Under the pieces are notes generated by a model. The model was not told the origin of the DNA. It did no database searches and saw nothing but the letters and a program-made list of their open reading frames with translations. A program made the position numbers and the translations under genes. DNA of 64,000 nt from Actinostola sp. cb2023. Its lineage: Eukaryota; Cnidaria; Anthozoa; Actiniaria; Actinostolidae. Below are positions 41,310 to 53,856 of this stretch, in pieces (position 1 is the first letter of the stretch; each line of letters starts with the position of its first letter). The stretch lies in assembly GCA_033675265.1 (NCBI GenBank), contig JAUJYZ010000593.1:232501-296500 (forward strand), given 5' to 3'.

Positions 41310-42352
41310 ATCGATATATAGTAATTTGCATAATCCTAATGCTTTGATTTTAGCCATTATTAGCCTTATGTGTGTGAAAAGAAATTTGAAAAATATGGCT
41401 TATTCATCCATTTTATGATGAACTCATTACCCACAATGCACGATATATTGATTTTTGCATACATTGGCTAAAATTTAGAACAATTCAGCGGTTCGGTTTG
41501 CGGGCGCAAAATATATCAAGTGATTTTCTTAGGAATAAAGTGGAACATCCGACACGTTTCTGTTTTGTTTTGTGCAATATTAAAATAAAATAAGTATTAT
41601 TGGTTCACGTCTGTAAGAGATAAGAGAATAAACTCTCAAACACAGGTATCCCATACAAAATTGTCACACACAGGTATCCCATCCATGAAAATACTGTAAA
41701 ATAAGCATATGGGCATTTTGTCTGCGCATGCGTCACCAAAGCTTCTTTGCACGTTTACCGCCATTTTTGTACATTCGAGAGTGTAAAGACGGAGTTTTGA
41801 ACGGCGATCTACAAGCGAAGAAAAGGTTTTATCTTGTAGATCGAGAAGTATGCGAAGATGACCGACAGTGCTATCATCACTGGTAGTTTAGAAGCATATC
41901 GTGTTTTGTTTTCACCATGACAACATCGTTCAAAGTGTCACCCAAAACGGAAAATCGCCCGTATTGGACCGTCTTCAACATCAAAACTTTGCACGCCATG
42001 GCTTTTACCTGGAATGTTAGATAGCAGAGGTAAGTGCTTTAGTGTTAAAGTTTCTTATGTGATAATGTCTACCAAGTTCGTTGGACAAATCGGTTGATAA
42101 ATGGTTGTGACTAAGTAAGGAATTTTGCTTTTAAGTAAAAATAGCTCGTGTTTAAGCTCATTTTTAAGAATCAAGTAAGTTTTCCCCAAGCTTCATGTTA
42201 ACACATCATGTTTGTCTATCTTTGTTATTTTTAACTGTATAGGAATGTACACCGTTAAAATTGTGCACGAAGTACGATCGCCGTTTCACCATAACTGGCT
42301 TCAGCTTATTGCCGTTGGGCTGAATTCAACCACAACTCCAAATCGGCAGTTA

Positions 42353-42381
42353 TGAATGAATGAATGAATGAATGAATGAAC
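42353..42381 (+). repeat. (AATG)n tract
   Basis: Seven AATG units are followed by AACTTTATTTAGACACGG, the look of a retroelement 3' tail. Confidence 0.8.
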
Positions 42382-43929
42382 TTTATTTAGACACGGAATC
42401 AAAAATCACTAAAATTAAAATGAATTACAAAGTGCCGTGAGCCGTGTAAAAAGATAATTATACTTAAATATAGTTTATTATTATATTATTATTATTATTA
42501 ATTATTATTCACAAAATTCCATGTCATTTGGTTGAAGTGATTTCTCTGATAGGTTAGTGTTGCTTTAATGTTCATTCATGGAGAGTTCTGTGACGGGACA
42601 AATTCTGGTTGCTAAGTTATTCATTATTGAGTCTCATTTCATCGCATTTTGCACATTGTCAATGATGTGTTGGATGATGACACATCGCTCATTACCGAGA
42701 AAAAAATATTAGTTTTAAGTTTTCCCAAGCTTCAAATTTCCTCTAGTGGAAAGATTATTAGTTTATTAGTCTTTTTGTGTTATTCATTTTTAAGGCAAAA
42801 TTTTGCCGCACTCTCATTTTGACTCAAATTTATCATGTACTTTTGCATTCTAAATTAGCACTAAATAGTGCAATGTCTTTTGTTTTCTATTGTTCCATTG
42901 GTGCTATTTAGTACTAGTTAGTTAGTACTGTTTCATGGTTTTAGTGCTTGCACTCTATATAATGATTTTTCGTATTCTTATTTTCGTATCAAATATGGGC
43001 AAAAAAAACTTTGCTGTAGTTTCATATTTCAGTACTCAATTATTTTAATTTGTTTCACCTTAATGTTTTGGGAATCTTTACTGAACCAATACATACAGTA
43101 AGCTTTAATACATAAGTTCCTACAGTTCTCAGTTGAAAATAATTATTGTCTTAAAATTCTCGTTTTTTATCTAATGTACATTATGTGTTCATATCATTTG
43201 AAGAATTGATAGGTTACATCCACATAACTGGGACTGCCAGTCTCGCATGACCATCATTTCCAAAAATTGAACAAAAGTGTTAACCATGCCAGTACTACTA
43301 ACAGCAATTATGCCTCCTCGCTGATCATGAGACAATTATGCCTCCTCGCTGACTTTCATATAAACATATCTTCATGTTGTCAAAGCATATAAGCATGGAC
43401 TTATCTGGTGGCACAATGAGGACAGCTGCAAATAGGCGATGTTGCTGTTGTTGATCCTCGAGATGATGCTTGAAATCTTGTGTTGTGAAGAATCCCATGT
43501 CTGCAAACAGATTGAGCCTTCTAAAGGTGGGATTGTTTTTTTGTATAACCTGCCTCACATCTATATTAGGCTGACTAACAGGACAGTGAAAAGAGTCATA
43601 GATCTCATTTCCTTTTCTTATAATTTGAATGTAGGAGGTAACTATATGTGATAGATCTGACATTTGACTTGGAATCTTTAAGAGACCTTGTAAATACTGA
43701 AGGGCCCCGAAAACAGCTGCAATAACAGTACATGCATTACTGCCATTCTGTCTACCACCTACATGTATGTTTGACTGACATATGGTGGAGGGCAACAGCC
43801 ATTCAGTAATGTCCATGTGCTTTCTTTCACCAATCTGTATAGATGTAGCACTGGTATTTGCTCGTGGTGCCATTGTAGATTGGTGGCTTGTGGACTTGGT
43901 GTTTTGTGATGTACATGTAGATTGATGGC

Positions 43930-44110
43930 GTGTAGACTCGGTGTTTTGTGATGTAGATTGATGGCTTGTAGACTGGATGTTTTGTGATGTAGATTGATGG
44001 CTTGTGGACTGGATGTTTTGTGATGTAGATTGGTGGCTTGTCGACTGGGTGTTTTGTGATGTAGATTGATGGTTTCTTGACTGGGTGTTTTGCGAAGCAT
44101 GCCAGGAACA
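43930..44110 (-). repeat. 36-bp coding repeat (12-residue STSQNTQSTSHQ type)
   Basis: About six units of a 36-bp repeat reading GATGTAGATTGATGGCTTGT-like on the plus strand. The same tract also stays open in the other minus frames, which explains the overlapping frames there. Confidence 0.85.
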
Positions 44111-46225
44111 AGTACAAGTTGACTGATCTCTAGTTGGAGTACAAATATTGTTAGGGCATCGAGGACAGATGGATTGTAAGTTAACGTTGCTTAATTTGGT
44201 ATGCCCTCTGACTAAATGATGACATTTTGGAAGTGGCGGCTGGATACTGGTGTTATGGCATGGTGTTGGGTTGGTATGGGTATTACATGGTTGTGGTGGT
44301 GGATCTAGGTTGGTTATTTCATTTTTCAGTTGCTGAATCACATTGTCAAATTCACCAAAGTCCATCCCTCACATTTGGACAGTTTGAACCTTCATTGTCT
44401 GTAGAATCTACTGCACTTGTGTCTTCATCACATGATGCATGTCCATTGTTATTGGATGCTGGATTTAATATTGCATTATTTGCAATTTCACCAAGTTCTC
44501 TCACTTTCTTTTGCAGGAACTCTTTACATAAAGGACAAGATAAATAACCTTTCAAACAAATATCATGAAAAGAATGCGAACATCCATGAAGTATTGTCCA
44601 GTTTGTATCTTCATTTGAGATTTGGCACTCAGGTAAGTCACAGGTTTTAGCCAGTTTTGTCAGGTTTTATCTCAGTTTGGTATCCAAGTGGAAGAACTGT
44701 GGTTTTCGTTGACGTGTTTGGAAACATGGTGGGCAGTGTACATGAACTTCTTTGTTGGTTTCTTGTGTTTGTAGTCATGAAGCTTTGTGCAGGAGATCTA
44801 ATAATTTTTTGTATGATTGATGTTAAAATCTTAGTTGACTTTGTGAGAATATATGAGAACTGTTTTGGTGAAGTAAAGAATAATCTGAAGTTTGATTGTC
44901 TATCTTTAGGAATGGAAAATTGATTTAGCTTTTCTTCTCAGTTCTTCTGCAGTGTCAGATGGATTGGTTTGAGCACGAAGTATACTATGTACATTTTCAA
45001 CAGGATATCCATCAAAGATTGCCAAGTAATTACGCAAAAGGTCAAATAATTGTGGTGAATGCTTTCCCCAGTACGAGCACATATTTATCCAAACCAATGG
45101 TGCCTTGTTGTAATGTCGTCGTCTCAGGCAGGTAAACATAATCCAGATTCTTATAATAGCACGGAAGTATTCAGTATAATTATTTAGCTTGAAGGAAATG
45201 CTGTAAATGGAGAGTACCAGAGGTATATAGTTGTCTAATAGGTTGAACAAAGTTCCATATTCCAGATTTTTAAATTTTGAACATTTTCTAATCACAGATT
45301 CTCTTATTACTGTCCAACCACCATATACAATCTCCAGCAGTCAACTTACTCTCCAGGGTTTTGGATTGTTTGCTAGTATACTCCTTGGAAACAGTGTTTC
45401 ATAGATCAACTTAGAAAATGGGTGAAATGTCAGTAATAACAATATGCTCTCTGCTGTTTAGGGAGATGTGAAGTGGACCAATACTTGGGACAATAGACAT
45501 AATTGCAGGTGTAGAGGAGCTTGGAGTATTTTCAACAGTTGCTGTGAAGTTTGTGGCTTGGATATTTTCAGAAGAGTGAGGAGATTGAAAGGAATAGGAG
45601 TGATCATCTGGAGTGTGGCATATGTAGTTTGGACCTGAATTGAACAAGTTTTGTTTTTGTAGACATTGGTATATGATTTGCCGATAGTAAAATTGGCATG
45701 GCCAATCTCCTGGCTGAATAACAACAAACGGTTGCATGTAATCTGCCATGCCAGTACTCATTATTACACCATAGGCTGCTTCAAAGTCGTTTTTGGATTT
45801 CTGTCGGAGTTCAATAAAATCAAGTAAATGTAAATTTTCCATTTTTCTCATTGTTCTGACCGAATCCACTTTGGTATCACAGAAGCATAGCTCCTGCTTA
45901 AATCGTGCATACTTGATGCTGATGTGATAACATTTTGGCATGATTCAATGTTCACTCCATATGGGTCATGTATGGAAATATAATTACTGTGTGATTTTAT
46001 GGCAGGGATGTTTTTGAATGCCTTAACAATTATTGTGCACATGGATTTTGCTTCTGATGCCTTGTCAACTTGTGGTCTCCTTTTTGTGTGTATTGAAGTG
46101 TAATCATCTAATATTAACACTAAAAGCCACTTATTTTGGATGGCTTCCCTTATAAAGGCTTCAAAACACACAAAATAGGATTCTGCCATCCTATGAAGCT
46201 GACTGTCAACTGTTCTTCTAGTACG

Positions 46226-48671
46226 GTCCGGTAGCAGAGACCGAAAAATTGGAGTTTCGCACAAGTCACGAGTCAGAAAAGGTTTGACATCGGATTTGTG
46301 TAGAAGAAGACCCCCTGAACAACCTCAGGTAGTTTGTAGAGTTGAATTGTGGTATAGGTTTCGAGTTAAGAGCATGTTTTCATGCCGAACCTGCCTCTCA
46401 GCATAGAAACGAGGCTCATATCTTAGAACCGTGTTTACTCGTTTATTTTGTGTTGAAAATCAATGCAAACAACACAGAAAGGCAAGTGACCTATGAAATA
46501 AAGGTTGCTCAAATATATTTTGGTGATAAAGAGTGTCACGTGACTAATCACGTGACTAATCACGTGACTAAATAATGTAAAAAATCATACGAAAATTAAA
46601 AATATCGATGAAACCGGCGTCTAAGAGTTGCAATGTGGCTGGTGGAATACAATACTGTCAGCAAAGTGTTTCTGTAAGCGTAACTTCAGACATTGCCTCG
46701 TATATCCCTCTGCACTGACGCCGTTCTGCTCCAAGATCTTGCGAAATTTTTAAAGAAGCAATGTCATGTCATATGCTCTGCCTTGATCTATTATACCTGG
46801 ACGCAGATCGTCTGCCAATTCTTGGAAGGCGGCGTCATATGATGACTGTTCTCTCTCTCCGATTTCCTGCCAGTTTCTTTAGGTTTCTTTTACTGACATA
46901 GAGAGCAAAGCAGTTTTTATGATACTTCGCTTCTGCTGCCATAAGATCATTGTTGACACTGCGGAGGATGTGCAGCATACCCTCGTCGGCCTTGGTTTCC
47001 GCAGCTTTCTTGACGTTTTCACAGGCTTCAAACGTACTTACACTTATCATGTTCTTTACTTTTTTGTGTGTGTTGTTCTTGCATATAAAACACTTTGACC
47101 AATCCATTTGTGCTGTCAGTGACCGACACAGTCTGGTACTGCTCTCATTCTGAGTGGCTTTCTCGCTATGACTAGTACTAGTACCAGCAATCACATAACT
47201 GATGTTTTGGTGACTGACGTATGATGCATAACAGGTCGAGTGCCATAGAACCTCATAGAAAGCCTTTTGAAAACCTCATCATGGCGGTGTGTTGATGCAC
47301 TAATCAAATTCAAAACTGATTGATCGTTTGCTTTCCTCAATGCTTCATTTGGTCGATTATGCTGGCAGATTACACATTTAGTGAAAGTAGTGAACTTTCT
47401 TTTCTTTGGGTCAGGAGGAAGGGGTATGTAGCCCTCGGTGGATTCATCATTTTTACTAGCCATGACAACTATCAAAACAACAAAAGACAATATAATGAAG
47501 TTACATGTAGATGTAATGATCATTATCAAGTTCAAATCAATATCGACAATGAATGATTGAATCAGTTGCTTCTGGGTTTTTTTGGGTGATATTTCTTTGT
47601 AAAACCTTAATTTACAGCAAAACAATTACATAGTGCATATTCAGTACAGTACTACAGTTACTTGAATTTGTAACTGTAACCGATTATCTGAGAGCGATAA
47701 TAAATAGCATATGAATGTACTTACAGAGACATCAGTGGAGTGACTATGGGCGCCGCCATGTTGGATATTGAAGCCTCGGTCTGAACAATCACGGGAACGA
47801 GGCGATCAGCCTCACTTTCATGTTTCACAAGGTTGGCTCACAGTGTACCTGTTTTTTCTCTGTCTATACGTTACTTTTTGTTTCATGTAATGTGTTCTTG
47901 GAATGAAAACGCACTTAATTCTTTATGAGAAAATAAATAGGAATATATCAGATTATTATTTTCCAACAAGAGTTCTGCTCTAAGATAAAATTACAATTAT
48001 AATTCTATTTAGAACGTTTATGCGTTACAAATCGATACATAACGGAAGAAAAAGTAAACTTTTGTCGATGACAATTAATTAACACATTTTGGCCAATTTT
48101 CTCAAAAGATAAGGATGTGATTACGAAAAAACTTTTGTAGAGCCTCGCTTTCATGTGGACATAAAACATGTAATAAACAGTCTAATTTGGATAAATGTAA
48201 TTTACAAATGTGTTCTAAATATGCAACGTCCCACAGTAATGGCAAACATATCGAATGTTTGAAGTTCAACCACATTGCAACTCTTAGACGCCGGTGTCAT
48301 CGATATTTTTAATTTTCGTATGATTTTTTACATTATTTAGTCACGTGATTAGTCACGTGACACTCTTTATCACCAAAATATATTTGAGCAACCTTTATTT
48401 CATAGGTCACTTGCCTTTCTGTGTTGTTTGCATTGATTTTCAACACAAAATAAACGAGTAAACACGGTTCTAAGATATGAGCCTCGTTTCCATGCTGACA
48501 GCCAGGTTCGGCATGAAAACATGCTCTTAACTCGAAACCTATACCACAATTCAACTCTACAAACTACCTGAGGTTGTTTAGGGGGTCTTCTTCTACACAA
48601 ATCCGATGTCAAACCTTTTCTGACTCGTGACTTGTGCGAAACCCCTATTTTTCGGTCTCTGCTACCGGACA
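46226..48671. mobile_element. Element with about 400-bp inverted ends, inserted in the transposase relic
   Basis: 46226-46640 and 48272-48671 are inverted copies, from GTCCGGTAGCAGAGACC to TTGCAACTCTTAGACGCC-type inner ends. Differences are few; the left arm has three CACGTGACTAAT units where the right has two. Flanks AGTAC and AGTAT may be the target duplication. The unique centre holds a zinc-binding protein gene. The outer flanks are two parts of one transposase-type gene, so the insertion is later than that gene. Confidence 0.75.
46835..47463 (-). pseudogene. Protein with two CxxC-type zinc modules, frameshifted
   Basis: The ATG at 47463 opens MASKNDESTEGYIPLPPDPK followed by KCVICQHNR and, after a frame break at about 47200, KCFICKNNT...YHKNC. 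Each half is a CxxC...HxxxC module, so the protein probably binds two zinc ions. The reading frame runs off at 46835 without a recognisable end. I recall such modules from proteins encoded in cnidarian transposons but cannot name a function. Confidence 0.5.
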
Positions 48672-49640
48672 GTATAGAACAAGAATTCGAATGACCCAAA
48701 TTATGTTCTGTATCTATCCCCTCCTGGTTGATATTGCTACTCTTGAGGTATAGTGCATGATCAATCTCAAAAAGATTACAAGTTTGGCTGAGAGAGTAGC
48801 ACATTTTATATATCATGGAAACAACCCTTTTCTTATTCATCTGTATTCGGTCGACTGAGTGGCGTGGGGCAGTCATTGAATGAGTATCAAATAACTTTGT
48901 GCTGCCAGCAGATATGCACAAATTCTGAAAACTTTCAGGGTCGTAAACTGGTGGCTTTTTTTCTTTCACAAACTTGTGATAAATTGTGTCTTTTATCAGA
49001 GCAATTTCTTGTTTTATGTCACACCCTTTGTAAAAAAAATAGTTGCTTAGTACTTGATATATATTTTATTGTGTTGTGTACATTAATTAAAAGTTTAATA
49101 ACTCAACAAAAGCGTTTTTCAATAACTTACTTTTTGATAAACTCTTCAGATTTTCGTATTCCTCTTTTGAAATCACAATGGACTCCCTTTTTTATTTTAT
49201 TTTTGACCTTCGTCCTGGCGGCTTTGATTCGATGTTAAGTAGCTACAGTACACGTAAGAATGACGGACAGCTATTTTAGTATAAGTGTAAATGTATAACT
49301 TTACGGTAAGTAGAATAATATTTGAAAGGAATTACGAAATTCGGTACTGACGTGATGGTAAGACTGTCCAGTTCGTCTGAAGCTATGTACTACTCTCCGG
49401 CAGGACTCGCAAATATGTTGCGATTGTACATCTACGAGTCCAAAACATCGCTCAAAATCGCCAACGTATGATGACATGTCTTGAAAGTCGTGAGTTTGGC
49501 GTGTTTTTTTTTGGCAAACTGCACATCCTTGTCTTGACCTTTTTGGGTAGCATTCTATATTTTTTACAAATATTATCACGCAAAAAGCCAACAAAATAAA
49601 GCATTTTAGCAAAAACGACGCCATGTTTGTTATATGGTTC

Positions 49641-50745
49641 CATTTAAAAAGAGGCGCGAAATTTGACGCGGCCGCGCACACAGGCTCATGTCAGCGGTTA
49701 ATAACATTAAAATTGGATTTTCTTACGCATGCGCAGACAAAATGCCTATAAAATACAAATGAATACACCCATACCCAGTATTTCGCGGTACTTCTCTTTC
49801 AAAATGGCGGATGTAAACAAGGAGAAAGCTGGGGGAAGAAATCACTGGAATACGAGCACTTTTTCAATAATTTTTGCGCCAAAACTCGGCCAAATGGCAG
49901 CCATGATACTCTTCCATTATACTCTTTCTTTGGAAGAATCTGGCGACACGATTTATTCGTATTATGGAGGATAAACTACATGGAAATGTTGCTTGGTTAT
50001 CGAAATTTGAAGTGAGACGTGTCGAGGTTGTTCATCAGTTGGTGAGACATAGCTATGAGCAGGATATTTCGGGCTACGTCAGCATTTCTACGACTTATAT
50101 ATGGGCTGCTATGGGAAACAAACACGAACTTTACGGCCTTCTGGCGAAAAAATAAGTCATTACAGTGACGAATGTTCATGCTGTCGTAAGAAGCATAGTG
50201 GTTTTTAAGGTTTCTAGATGTGCATGTGGAGGTACGCCAAATGTAATTGTCGGGAAGTAAACTTGAATTTAATATTATTTCCCAGTCAATCTCTTATAAA
50301 GTCGCCATTTTGTTTTGTTCAGAAACGTATTCAGTGCGCATGCCCATCCGCCATGTTGTCTCGGATTTTTGCCCATGACGCTGTATAGCGCATATAATAC
50401 AAATCTCTTTGCGCTTTACATTATTCGTAAACTGAAAACTATAATAAAAGAAAAACAGTCTGTAAAAATATCATGTCAGTTACAGTTGTCAGACCTTTGA
50501 TGGTTGTCGGGCTTCATAAATGTGTCTCCGTTACTGGCCATTAATCCTGTTTAGGGAGATATTATGCAAAACAGGTCACGTGACTACTAGTTTTCGTCTT
50601 TATCTCTCAATATCTCCTTAAATGAAGTTGATAGTTTATCAGCCAAGACACATCTATACCAAGCATACCAAGACAAGTCTAAAACCACCTAAACAATTTC
50701 AATTATGTTTCTCTCCACCGCCACAAACTTAAACAGGTGTTTTAT
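49641..50745. other. Spacer, two short open frames of unknown meaning
   Basis: A plus-strand 81-codon frame (49729-49974, containing KMADVNKEKAGG) overlaps a 63-codon frame (49964-50155). No domain or splice context supports either. ATGGCGG-type promoter-like sequence near 49800 and AAAATGGCGGATG are also seen at 26270. Confidence 0.3.
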
Positions 50746-51600
50746 TAGAACTAACGTTTTCCCATAACTGGGATTAGGAATGCAAATGAGTTTGCTAATA
50801 TGCTAATGAGCTGTATACCGTACTGCCAACTAAATTATACCGAAATAATCTGCTGAACGTACTACACATAAATACCCTTTTCAGTTTGTGTTATTTATGT
50901 TATGTTCAAATAAGCTGTTAGTGGTCTAGCTCCGGCTTCTCGATTATAAGATTCAAATAACGCCGTACTATGCTTGGATACCGTTAGTTTTGTTAAACAC
51001 GAAACCGCGCTATAAAAGGGACTGGACCGCCTTCATTTCACACCTTTCCAGTTCAGTTGAATCAATTTGAAATGGTGGAGTAACATCTTCGTATTCATGT
51101 CGTATTGAACGACTCAAAGTTCATAATTATTATTCAGCTGGACTTAGATAAAACTGAGCTAGATATATTTTCAAAACTGATCATTCAAAACTAATAACAA
51201 GATTTTGAAAATGAGTTCTTGATGTTATTAAAAGAACGAAGAAAGTCAAAAATTTGAAATTCAAATTTTTGAATTCCAATTTCGCGCCCATTGTTACGAC
51301 CAGAGCTCTTGACAGTACGATGGACGACTGACAACTGAAGGTGATAGCTGCCTGGCACAGGCCCTTTTATAGCGCGGTTTCGTGTTTAAGCACGTTCTAT
51401 AGAATGACGAATTATTTTACGTTAATCATTTACACGCAGGTAGATTATGTCAAGTTCACAGAAAGTCCAATAAGAATAATATTTTAAAATTAAAACGTCT
51501 TCACCAAAATTATTTAGTTGGCAGCACGGTATACAGCTCATTAGCATATTAGAAAACTCATTAGCATTCCTAACCCCATTTATGGGAACACGTTATATTA
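50746..51600. mobile_element. Foldback element with about 90-bp ends
   Basis: AACTAACGTTTTCCCATAAC...GAGCTGTATACCG is mirrored by CGGTATACAGCTC...GTTATGGGAACACGTT-type sequence at the right end. An inner pair AAACCGCGCTATAAAAGGG / CCCTTTTATAGCGCGGTTT is also inverted. TATAAAAGG is a strong TATA box and appears in both arms, pointing inward. Confidence 0.75.
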
Positions 51601-51905
51601 TGTCACTAAATTGTTAAGTTCGATATAATACATCAATTTACCGACATTTGTTAAAATCCGCCAACACCAAGAGAATGAAGGCATATTTGGGTGTTTTCTT
51701 GAATATTGCCAAAAACCCAGGCCTTAAAGACTCTCCGTCGCCCGACATGCTTTGCGGGCGCTCATTGTATTTTCGTATGATACGAAATTCATCCTTTTCT
51801 CGGTATGGAAGGAGAGAGGACATAACATGGACCCCAGGTCCATGGACCCCCATCGTGGACCCCCTCTCAAATCCATGTAGCAAAATCCCTCAGAAAATAA
51901 CAGTA

Positions 51906-52049
51906 GAGTGATTCCAATAAACCTGGGCACTACTAATTAGCTGTCAGTGTTTATTAGATGCAAATGAACAAAGGAAAACAAATGAGCGAGTGTCTAATAG
52001 TGTGTATTGGTGTAATTAGTAATGCCCAGGTTTATTGGAATCACTCAAA
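51906..52049. repeat. 142-bp MITE with about 35-bp TIRs
   Basis: GAGTGATTCCAATAAACCTG GGC..TAATTA is mirrored exactly by TAATTA..GCCCAGGTTTATTGG AATCACTC. The centre is about 70 bp with no coding content. Confidence 0.85.
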
Positions 52050-52532
52050 AAATAAATGCAACGATAAGGGTTTAGTAATAATTATTGTAAGCATTCAAAT
52101 CGATCGATTGTTTACGCTTCATAAACTCACCGTATTACACTGTAACTTTTATCGAGTCAGTACGTTCAGCTAACAAGGTCTCAATTCCGCTAAAATCATT
52201 CCCATTTTGCAAACAAAACTCCCAAAACTCCTAGACAGGGCTTGTTAAACTTTGACATATCACACGCCCGAAACGTCTACGTTTCGATCAGATAACTATT
52301 CGTTTAGGCTCGATTTCCACAGCGTACCCCTATAAAAACGACAGCTGTTTGAACTTGTAAAAACAGGCAAAAATATCACGCTGAATGAATGGCAGTATTC
52401 AACGGAGGGGAGGGGTGGTTTTTGAACCTCCAGATCCTTAAATTGGGTTAAATTAATTTGCTTTTCCACTATCAAATAAAATACTCGATCCTTCAATAAT
52501 GGGGTACATTTGTTTGGTATTCAAAATCTCTG

Positions 52533-53492
52533 GCATGCCCCCACATTCTAGTACATACAAACATATGGACTCAAATTCAAGGTTTTTTGCAATTTTCCTC
52601 GTATAAATGCATATAACTAAAAAGTTAACGATGGATTTAGTTTTTTGATCTTTCGTGGACCATATTATTTGGTTATAATTGAAATCCAATGCAAAAAAGT
52701 ACCGTATTTTTTTAGTTGAATGGGTCTACCTTACAAGAGAATTGGCGTGACATGACCTCAAACTGGCCTGTCAGCCCACATAAATAGCTTTTATTGAAAC
52801 TACACAGGCCTAGTCACGAAATTAACTACGGATTAGCATAGCCCGCGCTTTTATGGACATTTTGATACCAAATACATGTTAGTTCGTAAAATTTTCGCAC
52901 CGTATTTCGGCCAGTTTTTATAGAGTCCCATACAGATTATATACACAACAGCCTCGAAGCTCTTCCTAGTATTTATATCTATTGATCATTGTATTATTTT
53001 GACTCGGTATAAACTGCTGGGCATTCAAAGTATGATGTGTCAGGCTTCTCTGGTGTTGTTAGTATTATTGATAACAGCTTGTGCCTTCGCCGTTGCACAA
53101 ACAAAACTGATGAATCTGAGGGAACTGATAGCGGGTGGAAATACTCAATGCAAAGCAGTAGTGAACCCTTTTTCCATGCACAATTAATGTATCAAGTAAG
53201 TGTTATATATGTCGATGTATTAATCAGATCTAATCACGGCATGAAATTATAAAAGCAATAATCTATGACTGATTTGGGGATTTCGTGGAGGGGGAGGGGA
53301 GGGGGTCAAGCGAAAATATAAATTAAACTGAAGTACATATTGCATATTATATATATAATATTAATATACCGAAGTGAAAAACAATCAGAAACTGACAGGG
53401 AAAAAAGAAGAATAAGAATTCGAAGGGATTCGCAGGGGCTAGGGCCGAAAAGACCAAATGTTCCAATTTGTAGGCAAATCTTTTCCGATGAG
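52533..53492 (+). repeat. Duplicated block, inverted copy of 32950-33927
   Basis: Near-identical to the reverse complement of 32950-33927. At 53493 it stops and sequence matching 1650 onward begins, with no spacer. Confidence 0.85.
53028..53195 (+). CDS. Possible signal-peptide first exon, copy B
   Basis: From the ATG pair at 53031/53034 one frame reads MMCQASLVLLVLLITACAFA, a textbook secretory signal peptide, then VAQTKLMNLRELIAGG and a stop 25 codons later. A second frame stays open to a consensus CAA/GTAAGT donor at 53196. A possible GTGGAA donor after LRELIA would give phase 1, matching ShKT-type exons, but no such exon lies downstream on this strand here. It is a likely exon copy of a secreted protein; the downstream partner is missing. 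Confidence 0.45.
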
Positions 53493-53647
53493 TATACACT
53501 TTTTCCTTAAATTGGGTCTATATAATTATTTAAGTAAAAATCCTTCGAAAGATAGAAATATTCCAATGTGTAATTCTTAAATAGTGTCAGGGTTCCGACA
53601 TCCCTGCGACACACCCCTAAACCTACATTTCTTGGAGTACCCATTCC

Positions 53648-53683
53648 ATCCCCCCCCCCCCCCCCCCCCCCCCCCCACCACCA
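53648..53683. repeat. Long C run followed by (ACC)n
   Basis: More than 30 consecutive C bases, then CACCACCACC. The minus strand can form G-quadruplexes. The matching spot in copy 1 (1806-1829) has only two short C runs. Confidence 0.9.
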
Positions 53684-53856
53684 CCACCACCACTGGTGGC
53701 TCAGTAGATATCAATGAAACACTGTCTCTCGTCTTATAAACACTATAAACAATACTTAGCATACATGCTAATTGGGGACACAACATAAATACTTGTACTG
53801 CAATCAAACTAAGTCAACTATAGCTAAATATTAATACAAACAATGATAATACCTAC

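Larger units (their letters stand above)
38810..43324. other. Long non-coding stretch
   Basis: No gene was recognised in 4.5 kb. It holds a foldback at 41159-41309, an (AATG)n tract at 42353-42381, and a possible non-coding first exon (about 41760-42029) that ends at a consensus CAGAG/GTAAGT donor on the plus strand. A 115-codon frame at 40075-40422 (-) has no recognisable domain. TAGTACTAAATAGTGC-type repeats near 42855-42950 also occur near 32865. Confidence 0.45.
43325..49640 (-). pseudogene. RNase H-like transposase gene with RING and cysteine-protease-like C-terminus, decayed
   Basis: Minus-strand parts in order. 49640-49310: zinc-binding N-terminus (CAVCQK...CESC). 48969-48672: helical segment ending EHNLGH. 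46222-45850: LVLILDDYTSIHTKRRP, a likely first catalytic Asp. 45850-45411: QPGDWPCQFYYRQ. 45300-44906: YNKAPLVWIN...YPVENVHSILRAQT. 44640-44366: RING-type finger (CQI...CSHSFH...CPLC). 44365-43325: about six 12-residue STSQNTQSTSHQ-type repeats, then NGSNACTVIA and PPDKSMLICFDN, like a viral/transposon papain-fold protease, but the expected DSH motif reads ESQ. A 2.45-kb element splits the gene at 46226-48671, and stops or frame breaks occur near 45300-45410 and 45900. The family resembles the large KDZ-type transposases, by recall only. It shares its design with the intact gene at 8.7-17.9 kb, but not its sequence. Confidence 0.6.

Noticed and set aside
43759..44117. 113- and 96-codon minus-strand frames
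   Set aside because: Other-frame readings of the 36-bp coding repeat within the longer 43325-44365 frame.
49729..50155. Two overlapping plus-strand frames as a small gene
   Set aside because: Neither frame has support beyond openness; kept only as a note in the spacer entry.
53577..53807. 76-codon frame with poly-Gly
   Set aside because: It is intron sequence of the protease block, open because of the C run; the homologous frame at 1576-1932 differs.
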